Positions 8,625 to 16,795 of a DNA stretch of 64,000 nt are shown here, one piece after another. Origin of the DNA: Bacillota bacterium. GTDB taxonomy: Bacteria > Bacillota > Clostridia > Lachnospirales > Lachnospiraceae. Location: the NCBI GenBank assembly GCA_023409535.1, contig JAEYGZ010000034.1, forward strand, positions 62,001-126,000, in the 5' to 3' direction. The notes beneath the pieces are model-generated. The model was given only the letters and a program-made list of their open reading frames with translations. It ran no database searches and was not told the origin of the DNA. The number at the start of each line of letters is the position of its first letter. Within the stretch, counting starts at the first letter, position 1. The translations under genes and the position numbers were made by a program.

Positions 8625-8642
8625 GAAAAGGTAAGGTAAATT

Positions 8643-10232
8643 ATGCTATTTACATCATACCGATTTATTGCATTTATCCTGGTGCTGTTTATCGTATATT
8701 ATCTGATCCCCAGACGTTTCCAGTGGATGCTGCTGCTTGCGGCCAGCTATTTGTTCTACAGCTTTGCTGGTCTTCAGTATGTAATCTATATCCTGGTTAC
8801 CACGCTTACTACCTACTATGTAAGCAGGAGACTTTCTATGCTCCAGACGGCTCAGGCAGATTACCTGAGGCAGAATAAGGAAACCTTAAGCCGAGAGGAC
8901 CGTAAGAATTATAAAGCTGAAATGAAGCGGAAGCAGCGTAAGTGGATGATACTCTGCATGGTAATCAACTTCGGGATTCTGGCAGTCATAAAGTATGCGG
9001 ACTTCACCGTTACTAATATCAACGGGGTCTTAAAGCTGTTCCACGCGCAGCAATTGCCGCTGATCGGTTTTATTCTGCCGCTGGGTATCTCCTTCTATAC
9101 CTTTCAGACCATGGGATATCTGATTGACGTATACCGTGAGAAATACCCTTATGAGAAAAATATTGCAAAGCTTGCTCTGTTTATCTCCTTCTTCCCGCAA
9201 TTGATTCAGGGACCCATCAGCCGGTTTGATGATCTGAAGGAAACACTGTTCTCGGAGCACTCTCCGGAACTAAGAAATATCTCCTTTGGGCTTCAGAGAA
9301 TTCTATGGGGATATTTTAAGAAGCTGGTAATTGCGGACAGGCTCCTGGTCGCCGTTAACACAATCGTTAAGAATCCCGATCAGTTTCAAGGCTCCTATGT
9401 TCTGGCAGGCATGTTCTTCTATGCCATTACGTTATATGCCGATTTTACGGGAGGAATTGATATCACCATCGGTATCGCCGAGGTGATGGGAATTCGGGTA
9501 AAGGAGAACTTTATCCGTCCGTATTTCTCCAAATCCATAGCGGAATACTGGAGGAGGTGGCATATCTCCTTAAGCTCCTGGTTTCGTGAGTACATGTTCT
9601 ATCCCATATCTGTCAGTAAATCCATGCTGGATCTGTCCCGAAGCAGTAAGAAGCATGCAGGTGAGTGGCTGGGCAGAAGAATCTCTATCTATATTGCCTC
9701 CGTCATCGTGTGGTTCACCACAGGAATCTGGCATGGGGCCGCCTGGAACTTTGTGGTCTGGGGATTGCTGAATTGCCTGGTTATCCTGGTATCCCAGGAA
9801 TGCATACCGCTTTATGAAAAATTTCATGCAAGAGTTCCTATAAAGCATACCTTCTGGTACCGGCTGTTTGAGGTGGGAAGAACCTTCTGGCTGATGAGCT
9901 TTCTTCGGACCTTTGACTGCTACCGGGATGTCAGTACGACAGTGCGGATGTATGGAACGATCTTTACCAGGTTGAATATGGATGAGCTGTTTACCGGAGG
10001 CTTAATGCAGCTGGGGTTAAGCCTGGCTGATTACCTGATTCTGATCATAGGAGTATCCGCGCTTCTGGCGGCGAGCCTCATGGGACGGTCGGGAAGCGTC
10101 AGGGAGAAACTGGCGGCAAGGCCGGTGACACTGCGTTATGCCTCATATTTTATTCTGCTGGCGGCAATATTGATCTTTGGCGCTTATGGTGTCGGCTACG
10201 ATGCAAGTCAGTTTATTTACAGTCAGTTCTAG
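8643..10232 (+). CDS. MBOAT family membrane acyltransferase, DltB-like
   Basis: 529-aa integral membrane protein with about ten hydrophobic segments; the first is residues ~6-45. MBOAT signatures include 'LPLGISFYTFQTMGYLIDVY', the 'YWRRWHISLSSWFREYMFYP' block with His307, and 'GIWHGAAWNFVVWG' with His364, the invariant catalytic histidine. In Dlt systems this protein takes the aminoacyl group from the carrier and moves it across the membrane. The order adenylase-carrier-MBOAT-DltD-like is characteristic of clostridial dlt-like operons. An AAGGTAAGG ribosome site precedes ATG 8643. Confidence 0.9.
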   Translation: MLFTSYRFIAFILVLFIVYYLIPRRFQWMLLLAASYLFYSFAGLQYVIYILVTTLTTYYVSRRLSMLQTAQADYLRQNKETLSREDRKNYKAEMKRKQRKWMILCMVINFGILAVIKYADFTVTNINGVLKLFHAQQLPLIGFILPLGISFYTFQTMGYLIDVYREKYPYEKNIAKLALFISFFPQLIQGPISRFDDLKETLFSEHSPELRNISFGLQRILWGYFKKLVIADRLLVAVNTIVKNPDQFQGSYVLAGMFFYAITLYADFTGGIDITIGIAEVMGIRVKENFIRPYFSKSIAEYWRRWHISLSSWFREYMFYPISVSKSMLDLSRSSKKHAGEWLGRRISIYIASVIVWFTTGIWHGAAWNFVVWGLLNCLVILVSQECIPLYEKFHARVPIKHTFWYRLFEVGRTFWLMSFLRTFDCYRDVSTTVRMYGTIFTRLNMDELFTGGLMQLGLSLADYLILIIGVSALLAASLMGRSGSVREKLAARPVTLRYASYFILLAAILIFGAYGVGYDASQFIYSQF

Positions 10233-10343
10233 ATGGAAGAGTTGTATTATTGTGAAAATAAAGGGTGGTTTTCAGAAGACTAATTCACAGGGTCAGACAT
10301 CATTGTTCCTATGAAGTATTGTTTGTTTTAGAAAGGTCATGGA

Positions 10344-11429
10344 ATGAAAAAGAAGATAGTGATTAATATCGGTGCTGTTCTTCTGGCAGTGCTGGTGCTG
10401 GTGTTTCTGCAGGCGCTGCTAAAGCCCAAATATATGTCCTCCATTCATGAAGGAAATCTGGTTGAGGAATATTATGAGGATGTGAAGGAGCATGATGTGA
10501 TATTTGTGGGTGACTGCGAGGTATTCTCCAATGTGTCTCCGGTGAAGCTGTGGGAGGATTACGGGATTACCAGCTATATCCGGGGCAGTGCCCAGCAGCT
10601 CATCTGGCAGAGCTATTACCTGCTGGAGGAAACCTTAAAATATGAGAAGCCCAAGGTAGTTGTATATAATGTTCTTGCCATGAAATACAATGTGCCTCAG
10701 AAGGAAGCCTATAACCGGCTGACCCTGGACGGCATGAGGCTGTCTGCAGCGAAGATTGCTGCGATTAATGCTTCCATGATGCCGGATGAGACGTTGATTA
10801 CGTACATTTTTCCGTTCTTACGGTATCACTCCAGATGGAGTGAGCTGACCGGAGAGGATTTTCAATATGTATTTCACAAGGATAAGCTATCCCATAACGG
10901 CTATCTGATGCGGGTGGATATCAAGCCGGTAGGTGTAATTCCGAAGGGGAAGAAGCTGGCGGATTACAGCTTTGGAGAGAATGCATCCAATTATCTGGAC
11001 CGGATGACAAAGCTGTGCAAGGAGAATGGAATTGAGCTTCTTCTCATCAAATCGCCCAGTGTCTATCCTTACTGGTATGAGGAATGGGATCAGCAGATGG
11101 TTGACTATGCAAAGAACAACGGCCTGACTTATATCAATTTCCTGCCCGCGGCGCAAGCCATGGGGATTGATTATAACAAGGATACCTTTGACGGCGGATT
11201 GCACCTGAATTTATCGGGTGCAGAGAAATTCACGGATTATCTGGGAAAGATATTAAGCGGAGAGTTCGGGCTCGCGGATCACAGGAGTGATGAGAAGCTG
11301 ACGAAGCTGTGGGACGGGAAAATCGATTTCTACAATACTATGCGCGAGGATCAGGAAAGAGAGCTGCGTGAATACGGGTATCTGAAGAGCTACGGTGCGG
11401 TGGCACAGGAAGTCGGCAGTGATGAATGA
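10344..11429 (+). CDS. DltD-like SGNH-fold protein with a Cys at the nucleophile position
   Basis: 361 aa. One N-terminal membrane segment (residues ~4-26) anchors an extracytoplasmic domain. It has the SGNH-hydrolase layout: first block 'VIFVGDCEVFSN' and a C-terminal DxxH block 'FDGGLHLNLSGAEKF' (Asp283, His287). The first block carries Cys58 where typical SGNH/DltD proteins have the nucleophile Ser (GxS). DltD completes transfer of the amino acid to the cell-wall polymer, so this gene probably does the final step of the operon. The start ATG 10344 has AGAAAGG 7-9 bases upstream. Identification as DltD-like rests on topology, motifs and context. Confidence 0.75.
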   Translation: MKKKIVINIGAVLLAVLVLVFLQALLKPKYMSSIHEGNLVEEYYEDVKEHDVIFVGDCEVFSNVSPVKLWEDYGITSYIRGSAQQLIWQSYYLLEETLKYEKPKVVVYNVLAMKYNVPQKEAYNRLTLDGMRLSAAKIAAINASMMPDETLITYIFPFLRYHSRWSELTGEDFQYVFHKDKLSHNGYLMRVDIKPVGVIPKGKKLADYSFGENASNYLDRMTKLCKENGIELLLIKSPSVYPYWYEEWDQQMVDYAKNNGLTYINFLPAAQAMGIDYNKDTFDGGLHLNLSGAEKFTDYLGKILSGEFGLADHRSDEKLTKLWDGKIDFYNTMREDQERELREYGYLKSYGAVAQEVGSDE

Positions 11430-11505
11430 TTAACAGCTTGTTGCATAATGCGCAGGAACGGAGAGATGCTTGCAATTTATTTTGTAAATATTGTACTCTG
11501 CTAAG

Positions 11506-11528
11506 CATGAAAATCTGTGATTTTCATG
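11506..11528 (+). terminator. Short perfect hairpin between the DltD-like gene and the lipoprotein gene
   Basis: CATGAAAATC (11506-11515), loop TGT, GATTTTCATG (11519-11528). The 10-base stem lacks a clear T-run, so it may attenuate or stabilise the message rather than stop it. Confidence 0.4.
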
Positions 11529-11566
11529 TCTGAAGTTTGTTGTTATAGAAGAAAGGCGTGATTATA

Positions 11567-12127
11567 ATGAAAAAAATAATTGTATTATTTGGATTGGCAC
11601 TTATGTTATTCACCGGCTGCAGCAATTCGGACGGAACAGTAAAGGGTGATACCGGTTTAAATGGTCTGAATGATACTCCCGGGAGTGAGAATACCGGAAC
11701 GGAACAGACTTCGCCGGAGGGTTTTGCTTATGTACATCAGGACACAACCATTCCCATGAATGTGGATGCGGCGCCGATCGTGGAGGAGCTTGGCGAGCCG
11801 GCGGATTACTTTGAGGCGGCGAGCTGTGCATTTCAGGGACTGGATAAGATATTTTACTATAACGGCTTTGAGGTAGGCACTTATCCGAATGGGGACACGG
11901 ATATGATATCCTATGTGAACCTGCTGGATGATACGGTGACGACAGATCAGGGAATCTATCTGGGATCGACCCTGGCGGATATGAAGGCTGCTTACGGGGA
12001 AGATTACACCAATGAGGGCACGGCTTATATTTATCGTAAGGGAGAGACGAAGCTTACCTTTATCGTCGAGAATGATGCGGTTACCCAGATCACTTATGCC
12101 GCTGTGGTGGAGGGACTGAATAATTAA
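11567..12127 (+). CDS. Predicted lipoprotein at the end of the dlt-like operon
   Basis: 186 aa from ATG 11567, with GAAAGGCGTG upstream; the GTG 9 bases earlier overlaps this ribosome site. The signal peptide 'IIVLFGLALMLFTGCSN' ends in a lipobox with the lipidated Cys at about residue 19. A Thr/Gly/Asn-rich linker follows (to about 50). The mature domain (about 60-186) is a small mixed alpha/beta fold with acidic loops and 'YIYRKGETKLTFIVENDAVTQITYA'. I recognise no named family. Its place right after the DltD-like gene and its surface location suggest it helps envelope modification, but nothing in the sequence shows a catalytic site. Confidence 0.7.
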   Translation: MKKIIVLFGLALMLFTGCSNSDGTVKGDTGLNGLNDTPGSENTGTEQTSPEGFAYVHQDTTIPMNVDAAPIVEELGEPADYFEAASCAFQGLDKIFYYNGFEVGTYPNGDTDMISYVNLLDDTVTTDQGIYLGSTLADMKAAYGEDYTNEGTAYIYRKGETKLTFIVENDAVTQITYAAVVEGLNN

Positions 12128-12245
12128 GCAGGGCAGTGTGAAAATAAAAGGCAATCTTCACACTTAACAGTTTGTACCCAAATTCGCGGGTTTCGGCAGT
12201 ATGAAGGATTAAAGATATTTATTTGAGAGATTCATGATTTTGCTT

Positions 12246-12284
12246 CCCGGTTGTCTTGCACGTAAGACAGCCGGGATTTTTATT
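12246..12284 (+). terminator. Rho-independent terminator of the dlt-like operon
   Basis: CCCGGTTGTCTT (12246-12257) pairs with AAGACAGCCGGG (12264-12275) with one G-T pair and a 6-base loop, followed by ATTTTTATT. Confidence 0.9.
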
Positions 12285-12332
12285 GCCGGAATAGAAAAAG
12301 TTTGATTGGTTAAGCTAATATCGGTAATTTAT

Positions 12333-12365
12333 GTATTTGAAAGGAGAATAACCCTCCTGAAATAC
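12333..12365 (+). promoter_or_regulatory. Hairpin in the leader of the coat-protein genes
   Basis: GTATTT and AAATAC flank AGGAG and CTCCT (12333-12365), a small stem just upstream of the real ribosome site (AAAGGAGGAG near 12390). It could shape the leader; no known riboswitch is recognised. Confidence 0.3.
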
Positions 12366-12404
12366 GTAAATGGAATTATAAATTGAAAGGAAAGGAGGAG
12401 CAAC

Positions 12405-12686
12405 ATGAAAATTGGCAATACGATGGCTCCCCATGAGGCATTGGAGCTTCACGAGCTGTTGACCTTTAAAAATGTATGCGCCACGAAATCGGCCTCCATG
12501 GCTGCTTTGGTGAAGGATGATGAATTAAAAAGCATTCTGCAGCAGGACTTTATGACTGCCAGGGAGCATATCAAGGAATTAAATGATCTGATGGTCGGCG
12601 CCAGTACGGCATTTCAGACTTCGTCAAAAGCGACGGTGGGAATTGATACGGAAGGCGGCATGAACTTCAATCATGTGAAGGATTAG
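12405..12686 (+). CDS. Small spore coat-like protein (CotF-associated)
   Basis: 93 aa with a strong AAGGAGGAGCAAC ribosome site. The protein is helical: 'LELHELLTFKNVCATKSASM' then 'DDELKSILQQDFMTAREHIKELNDLM', resembling one half of the CotF ferritin-like bundle. It matches the short companion proteins often found just ahead of a CotF gene in spore-forming Clostridia. The tail after residue 66 is flexible and ends in 'GGMNFNHVKD'. It is followed 56 bases later by a second coat-like gene in the same direction. Likely expressed in the mother cell during sporulation, though no clear sporulation promoter was identified. Confidence 0.7.
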   Translation: MKIGNTMAPHEALELHELLTFKNVCATKSASMAALVKDDELKSILQQDFMTAREHIKELNDLMVGASTAFQTSSKATVGIDTEGGMNFNHVKD

Positions 12687-12742
12687 GCAGCGCAGGTCTC
12701 ACAGACGAGGCATGGAACAGCATAGAAATGAGGTGACTAATT

Positions 12743-13045
12743 ATGGCAGGTATTATACAAAATATTTCCGGAATGGGAGATATGACGGAACAGGTAATTG
12801 CGACAGATCTTTTGATCTCCTCAAAGAGTGCGATTAAGAATTATGCCGCCGCCATATCGGAGGTGAACTCTCCCCAGCTAACGCAGACATTGAGAAAGCA
12901 GATGGATGATGCCATCAGCCTGCATCAGAGGATATCCACTTATATGATGCAGAAGGGGTATTATAACGCATACGATCCTCCGGCCCAGATGAGCATAGAC
13001 AGGGAGGCATCAGATACGGTGCTGAATATGGATAAATTAACATGA
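12743..13045 (+). CDS. CotF family spore coat protein
   Basis: 100-aa helical protein of the Coat F type: 'MTEQVIATDLLISSKSAIKNYAAAISEVNSPQLTQTLRKQMDDAISLHQRISTYMMQKGYYNAYDPP' read in pieces. The 'IATDLLISSKSAIKNYA' helix, the 'SPQLRxxLRxxM' helix and the YMxxKGYYxAY end are the family's markers. It has an ATGAGGTGAC ribosome site 7-9 bases before ATG 12743. It ends six bases before a strong bidirectional terminator. The family builds the spore coat in Bacillus and Clostridia. Confidence 0.85.
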   Translation: MAGIIQNISGMGDMTEQVIATDLLISSKSAIKNYAAAISEVNSPQLTQTLRKQMDDAISLHQRISTYMMQKGYYNAYDPPAQMSIDREASDTVLNMDKLT

Positions 13046-13050
13046 GAAGC

Positions 13051-13087
13051 AAAAATCCGTCTGCCGCTGATCGGCAGGCGGATTTTT
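13051..13087. terminator. Bidirectional terminator between the CotF and GH9 genes
   Basis: AAAAATCCGTCTGCCG (13051-13066) pairs with CGGCAGGCGGATTTTT (13072-13087) around a 5-base loop; one G-T pair. A/T runs on both sides serve both strands. Confidence 0.9.
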
Positions 13088-13115
13088 GCAATTATAATAC
13101 GATGATCCATGGTTA

Positions 13116-15476
13116 TCAGTAAAGATCTGCTGCCAGCCAGAGCCAGCGGCCTGCGGAGGTTGTCCAGACTTCCTTATAGGTGGCGCAATTCTCCATTGGC
13201 CAGAAAGGAATGTCGTCATTACCGCGGGTTTCGATTCCGACGGGAAGGCTGCCGGCCATTTCGCCGTTAAGCGCACCGTATTGCTGGGCAAAATTACTGC
13301 CGGCACCGTAGACTAGGGATTGTCCGAAGGGATTCTTGCCATAGGTCCAGTAAAGCTGTTCTCTGGCGATCTGTGTCAGCTCCGGATCGTTAAAATACCG
13401 TCCGAGAATGGAGGCTGCTTTTCCGGCGGAAAGGTGAATTGCCTCATTGCCCCGGAAGGAGAACCAGATGGGGAAGAAGCGGAGGCAGTAATCCTCATTC
13501 AGCCGGATGCCATGCTCAAGTTGTTCCCTGTAATTGGGACTGTCCTCTTCGAAGGTAGTCATCAGGTGCAGCAGAGGAAAGGTCTTTTCATCCAGGTATT
13601 CGTCCATTTTGTGGATTCCCGCAGGCAGCATGCCATAGGGCTGTGCATAAGCATAGATGTTTTTCAGGTAATCTGCGTGCAGGCGCATCGCCTGTTCCCA
13701 GACAGGTTTGTCGCTGTGGGCAGGCTGGGTCATACAGAGTGCCTCCAGAGCCTGCATGTAAATCTGTTCCCGGGACTGGTGGTTGAAATGTACGATTACC
13801 TTGTGGTCCGGTTCCCGGTAAAAGAAACCGCTCATAGGGCAGCCACCGGTTCCTGTCTCCTGGCAGGTGAGCATCTTGCGTACATACTGCTGCGCAAAAT
13901 CTGCATACAGAGCTTCCTGCTGACAGGAGTAAATCTGGGAAGCCGCCCAGCCGGCGGTAGCCCAGTACTGGGAGAGGCTGCTGTTATAGGAGTGCTCGAA
14001 GAAGATGGGCAGCTCCATTCCCTTTTCCTCAAAACGCTTCAGGGCAAACTGATAATCCTCGCAGGCTGCAATATATGCTTTCTGGGAGAGCGGCGGATCA
14101 ATTTCAGACAGAACCTTGGCGGCATAAGCCTCTACACCCGCCATCAGGAAATTCTCAAAGGCGTGGTTGTGGACCCTGGCGCTGCAGTCATCCATATTGC
14201 CGATCAAACCGTCATTCCATCGGCGGATGCCTGCACTGGTAGCGCGGTAACCATCGGAAAACCGCATGCGCAGAACGAAATCCAGCCCCCACACCGCTTC
14301 CTCCAGGATACGGTAGTAAAGTGCCGGCTCCTGCTTCTGTACACGAACTGCCGTTTCAAGAAGTGAATGGACAACCTCCGCCGTCTGCAGAGTCTGCTGG
14401 CTGACATCTCCGGCATCGTGCCATCCGCCGTTATAAGCCAGCTTCAGGCCGTTATGTTCGGCAATGATATCCCCATGGCAGGTGCCATGTCCCCTGCCTA
14501 CCGGATAGCCGCAGCGTTCACAGTAGAGAAAATGCACGACCTTCCATATGGATTGATACAACGGGTGTGCGGTAATCTGAAAGGGGTTGGTTTTTAAAAA
14601 GCCTGACTTAAGAAAGTAAACGCCTTTCGTTTGAACAGCCGAGAAATCCCAGAGATAAAAGCTTCCCTTATTATTTTTCACCAGGAGTGGGATTCCGGTA
14701 TATACCGGTGTACCGCTGTCCGCAGAGCAGAGCTGGAACTCTTTTGTTTCCTTTGAGGTAACGGCAGTTTTACCGCCGTCGGCCCAGTAGCCTTCCGTGG
14801 AAAAGACCACCGTAGTATCGTCACATTGCCAGCCCAGCGTATGGCTGACCTCAGGGGTATATTCCAGACAGAGATCCTTTATCTCAAAACGGATCATATC
14901 CTCCATGGAAAGCTCTTTCCCATAGCTGTGAACCACAAAGGTAAGAGCGGTAACACAGTCTCTGGGAAGGGAGGGGAATTCCCATATGCAGTCGTTCCAC
15001 TGTCCGTTCTTTAAATGAATGATATGATAGCCTTCCCGGCTGTATTTGTCGGGAACCTTTTCCGCACCGTCATTATAGAGCTGAAGGGCAATCATGGGAG
15101 AGTGCATTCCGTTACAGTCGGGGTAAATTTGAAAACGGAGCCTGTTAAAGGACTGCCAGTCTGCCCGTCCGGCCTGCAGACTGGCATCCAGGGAACCGAA
15201 GGCACAGTAATCGCCGTCCGAAGGAGAACCCTCCGGCCAGTAGTCGGCCCGGGCAGGCGCCTGCAGGAGCAGGGTATGGTTTTCTGTGACGGAGAGCGTC
15301 CCATGGCCTGATTGCTGCCAGCAGGACAGATTGGCGCCGTCCCAGAGGAATTTTTTTTGATTGACATATTTCTGGCGGATGCGGTATTCCAGAGACTCGG
15401 TTTCTTCTATAGGCATTCGCCAGTGCAGCATACCGGTATGCAAAAGCAATTCGTCGAATTCGTTTCGGTTTTTCAT
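13116..15476 (-). CDS. Glycoside hydrolase family 9 enzyme, cytoplasmic
   Basis: 786 aa from ATG 15476 (GAGG five bases upstream; GTG 15482 is an alternative). There is no signal peptide, so it acts inside the cell on imported sugar. After an N-terminal beta-rich region (about 1-215) comes a CelD_N-type Ig-like domain (about 225-310, ending 'VYFLKSGFLKTNPFQI') and a GH9 catalytic (alpha/alpha)6 barrel (about 315-786). The motif 'YNGGWHDAGDVSQQT' supplies Asp354 and Asp357 (nucleophile-water/base pair), and 'ATYKEVWTTSAGRW' supplies Glu769 as general acid. GH9 is mostly endoglucanases, but intracellular members include exo-beta-glucosaminidases; a kinase and NagB-like gene in the facing operon favour an amino-sugar disaccharide. 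The long open frame on the opposite strand is a shadow. Confidence 0.88.
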   Translation of the reverse strand: MKNRNEFDELLLHTGMLHWRMPIEETESLEYRIRQKYVNQKKFLWDGANLSCWQQSGHGTLSVTENHTLLLQAPARADYWPEGSPSDGDYCAFGSLDASLQAGRADWQSFNRLRFQIYPDCNGMHSPMIALQLYNDGAEKVPDKYSREGYHIIHLKNGQWNDCIWEFPSLPRDCVTALTFVVHSYGKELSMEDMIRFEIKDLCLEYTPEVSHTLGWQCDDTTVVFSTEGYWADGGKTAVTSKETKEFQLCSADSGTPVYTGIPLLVKNNKGSFYLWDFSAVQTKGVYFLKSGFLKTNPFQITAHPLYQSIWKVVHFLYCERCGYPVGRGHGTCHGDIIAEHNGLKLAYNGGWHDAGDVSQQTLQTAEVVHSLLETAVRVQKQEPALYYRILEEAVWGLDFVLRMRFSDGYRATSAGIRRWNDGLIGNMDDCSARVHNHAFENFLMAGVEAYAAKVLSEIDPPLSQKAYIAACEDYQFALKRFEEKGMELPIFFEHSYNSSLSQYWATAGWAASQIYSCQQEALYADFAQQYVRKMLTCQETGTGGCPMSGFFYREPDHKVIVHFNHQSREQIYMQALEALCMTQPAHSDKPVWEQAMRLHADYLKNIYAYAQPYGMLPAGIHKMDEYLDEKTFPLLHLMTTFEEDSPNYREQLEHGIRLNEDYCLRFFPIWFSFRGNEAIHLSAGKAASILGRYFNDPELTQIAREQLYWTYGKNPFGQSLVYGAGSNFAQQYGALNGEMAGSLPVGIETRGNDDIPFWPMENCATYKEVWTTSAGRWLWLAADLY

Positions 15477-15487
15477 AGGCACCTCGC

Positions 15488-15913
15488 TTACAGATGGGCA
15501 TCCGCATCCACATCCTGAATCAACTCTACGATTTCTCCTCCGGGTGCCGTCAGAAAGCCGTATTTCATATGAACGGTCTGACCCGAACGGGTGGGAATGT
15601 GGGAGATAGCTGGCCGGGTGCTGACAGTGGCGCCGTTGGCAACAGCTCTTTCATAAGCAGCTTCCATATTGTCGGTCCAAATAGCAACATGCTGCCACTT
15701 GCCCAGAGAAAAGGGCTCGGTGCTGCCGAATATTTCTAAAAAATCACCGGTACCCAGGTCCAGAATAAAGGCGTGATCCTCCTTCCCTTCTGCGCCCCAT
15801 TCTGCAACCAGCTCTGCATCGAAGGCATTTCTGTAAAAGTTTGCGGCGGTATGTAAATCAGGCACCCGCAGGCAAACGTGATGGATCCCCTTTTGTTTTA
15901 ATTTCTGATACAT
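15488..15913 (-). CDS. VOC/glyoxalase superfamily protein
   Basis: 141 aa with two beta-alpha-beta-beta-beta modules. The first begins 'GIHHVCLRVPDLHTAANFYRNAF' and the second 'WQHVAIWTDNMEAAYERAVANGA'. Candidate metal ligands are His12 (of HHVCLRV), Glu60 (DFLEIFG), His75 (WQHVAIW) and Glu131 (GEIVELIQ). The family covers glyoxalases, dioxygenases and isomerases/epimerases. Eleven bases separate its stop from the GH9 start, and it lies in the LacI-led leftward operon, so it probably works on a sugar intermediate, but no reaction can be assigned. Confidence 0.8.
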   Translation of the reverse strand: MYQKLKQKGIHHVCLRVPDLHTAANFYRNAFDAELVAEWGAEGKEDHAFILDLGTGDFLEIFGSTEPFSLGKWQHVAIWTDNMEAAYERAVANGATVSTRPAISHIPTRSGQTVHMKYGFLTAPGGEIVELIQDVDADAHL

Positions 15914-16000
15914 TATCGAATACCATACCTTTCTTCATAGTCATGTGAAAATTTATTTTTGCAGGAATTAACATCGCCTGCCCATTGAGTTGAGCTGTGC

Positions 16001-16771
16001 TTATAATCTGTGATCCAGATTTTCACGCGCGTCGCCGCAGAGGTGTCCGGCGCCGGTTGACGGAATAATCATATCGGGGCTGGGTGCCATCCATTTCGCG
16101 GCGTTGCGCAGTACCTGATGGATTTCCTTCTGGTACAGGATGGGAAAGGTTTCATGGCCGGGGGTGAACTGGAACAGCTTACCTCTTCCGCGGTAAAAGA
16201 TGTTGCCGCTGCGGCAGACATCGCCGCCCTCCCACCAGGCAAGAAAGATGGTCTGATCCGGTTCGGGTATCAGCTGCGGTTCCCCGTACATTTCATCTGC
16301 GGGAATTTCGATGCATTCGTTAATACCGTAGGTGATGGGATGGCCGGGATTGATGACCCAGATCTTTTCCTTTTCGCCCTTTGGCATGGTACGAAAGCGT
16401 CCCCAGAGTCCTGCATCATAATAGATGCCAAGCATCCATTGCCAGGGCTTTGAGAAGATGGAGGCATGCAGGGCAAGAAAGCCCATTCCGCGGTTGACAA
16501 CATGATAGCAGATCCGGCTCGCAACAGCATCCTCAAAGGTATCATTGTCGATGTGGCTCCACCAGATCAGAACATCGGTAGCCGCCAGGACTTCTTCGGA
16601 AAGTCCGTGGGAAGGCATATCCTGGGTGGCAATCCGCACCTCATACTCATCATAGCCTTGAAATGCCTGGGCGATGGCTGCGTGAATCCCGTCGGGATAG
16701 ATGGATTTCACGGGCTCGCTGCGGTCCTGATTATGCTCATTGAATATTGTGACATGAATTTTACGTTCCAT
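16001..16771 (-). CDS. ThuA-like domain protein (first of two)
   Basis: 256 aa with an AAAGGGGAAC ribosome site. It is a class I glutamine-amidotransferase-like fold of the ThuA family: 'IHVTIFNEHNQDR' first strand, 'ATDVLIWWSHIDNDTF' second, 'MGFLALHASIFSKP' at the elbow, and 'GRGKLFQFTPGHETFPI' with the conserved GHE. The elbow residue that is Cys in amidotransferases is not Cys here, normal for ThuA. ThuA-like proteins are linked to metabolism of keto-sugars and trehalose/sucrose-type glycosides with dehydrogenases; an MDR dehydrogenase gene lies 24 bases upstream. A second ThuA gene is in the facing operon. Confidence 0.85.
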   Translation of the reverse strand: MERKIHVTIFNEHNQDRSEPVKSIYPDGIHAAIAQAFQGYDEYEVRIATQDMPSHGLSEEVLAATDVLIWWSHIDNDTFEDAVASRICYHVVNRGMGFLALHASIFSKPWQWMLGIYYDAGLWGRFRTMPKGEKEKIWVINPGHPITYGINECIEIPADEMYGEPQLIPEPDQTIFLAWWEGGDVCRSGNIFYRGRGKLFQFTPGHETFPILYQKEIHQVLRNAAKWMAPSPDMIIPSTGAGHLCGDARENLDHRL

Positions 16772-16795
16772 ATAGGAAGTTCCCCTTTCTGTTAT

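Noticed and set aside
13320..14366. 348-codon open frame on the plus strand opposite the GH9 gene
   Set aside because: It has no ribosome site or recognisable motif and mirrors the codon bias of the well-supported GH9 gene on the other strand.
16001..16771. Naming the ThuA-like genes as trehalose-utilisation genes
   Set aside because: The family name is historical; no trehalose enzyme is in this locus, so the substrate is left open.
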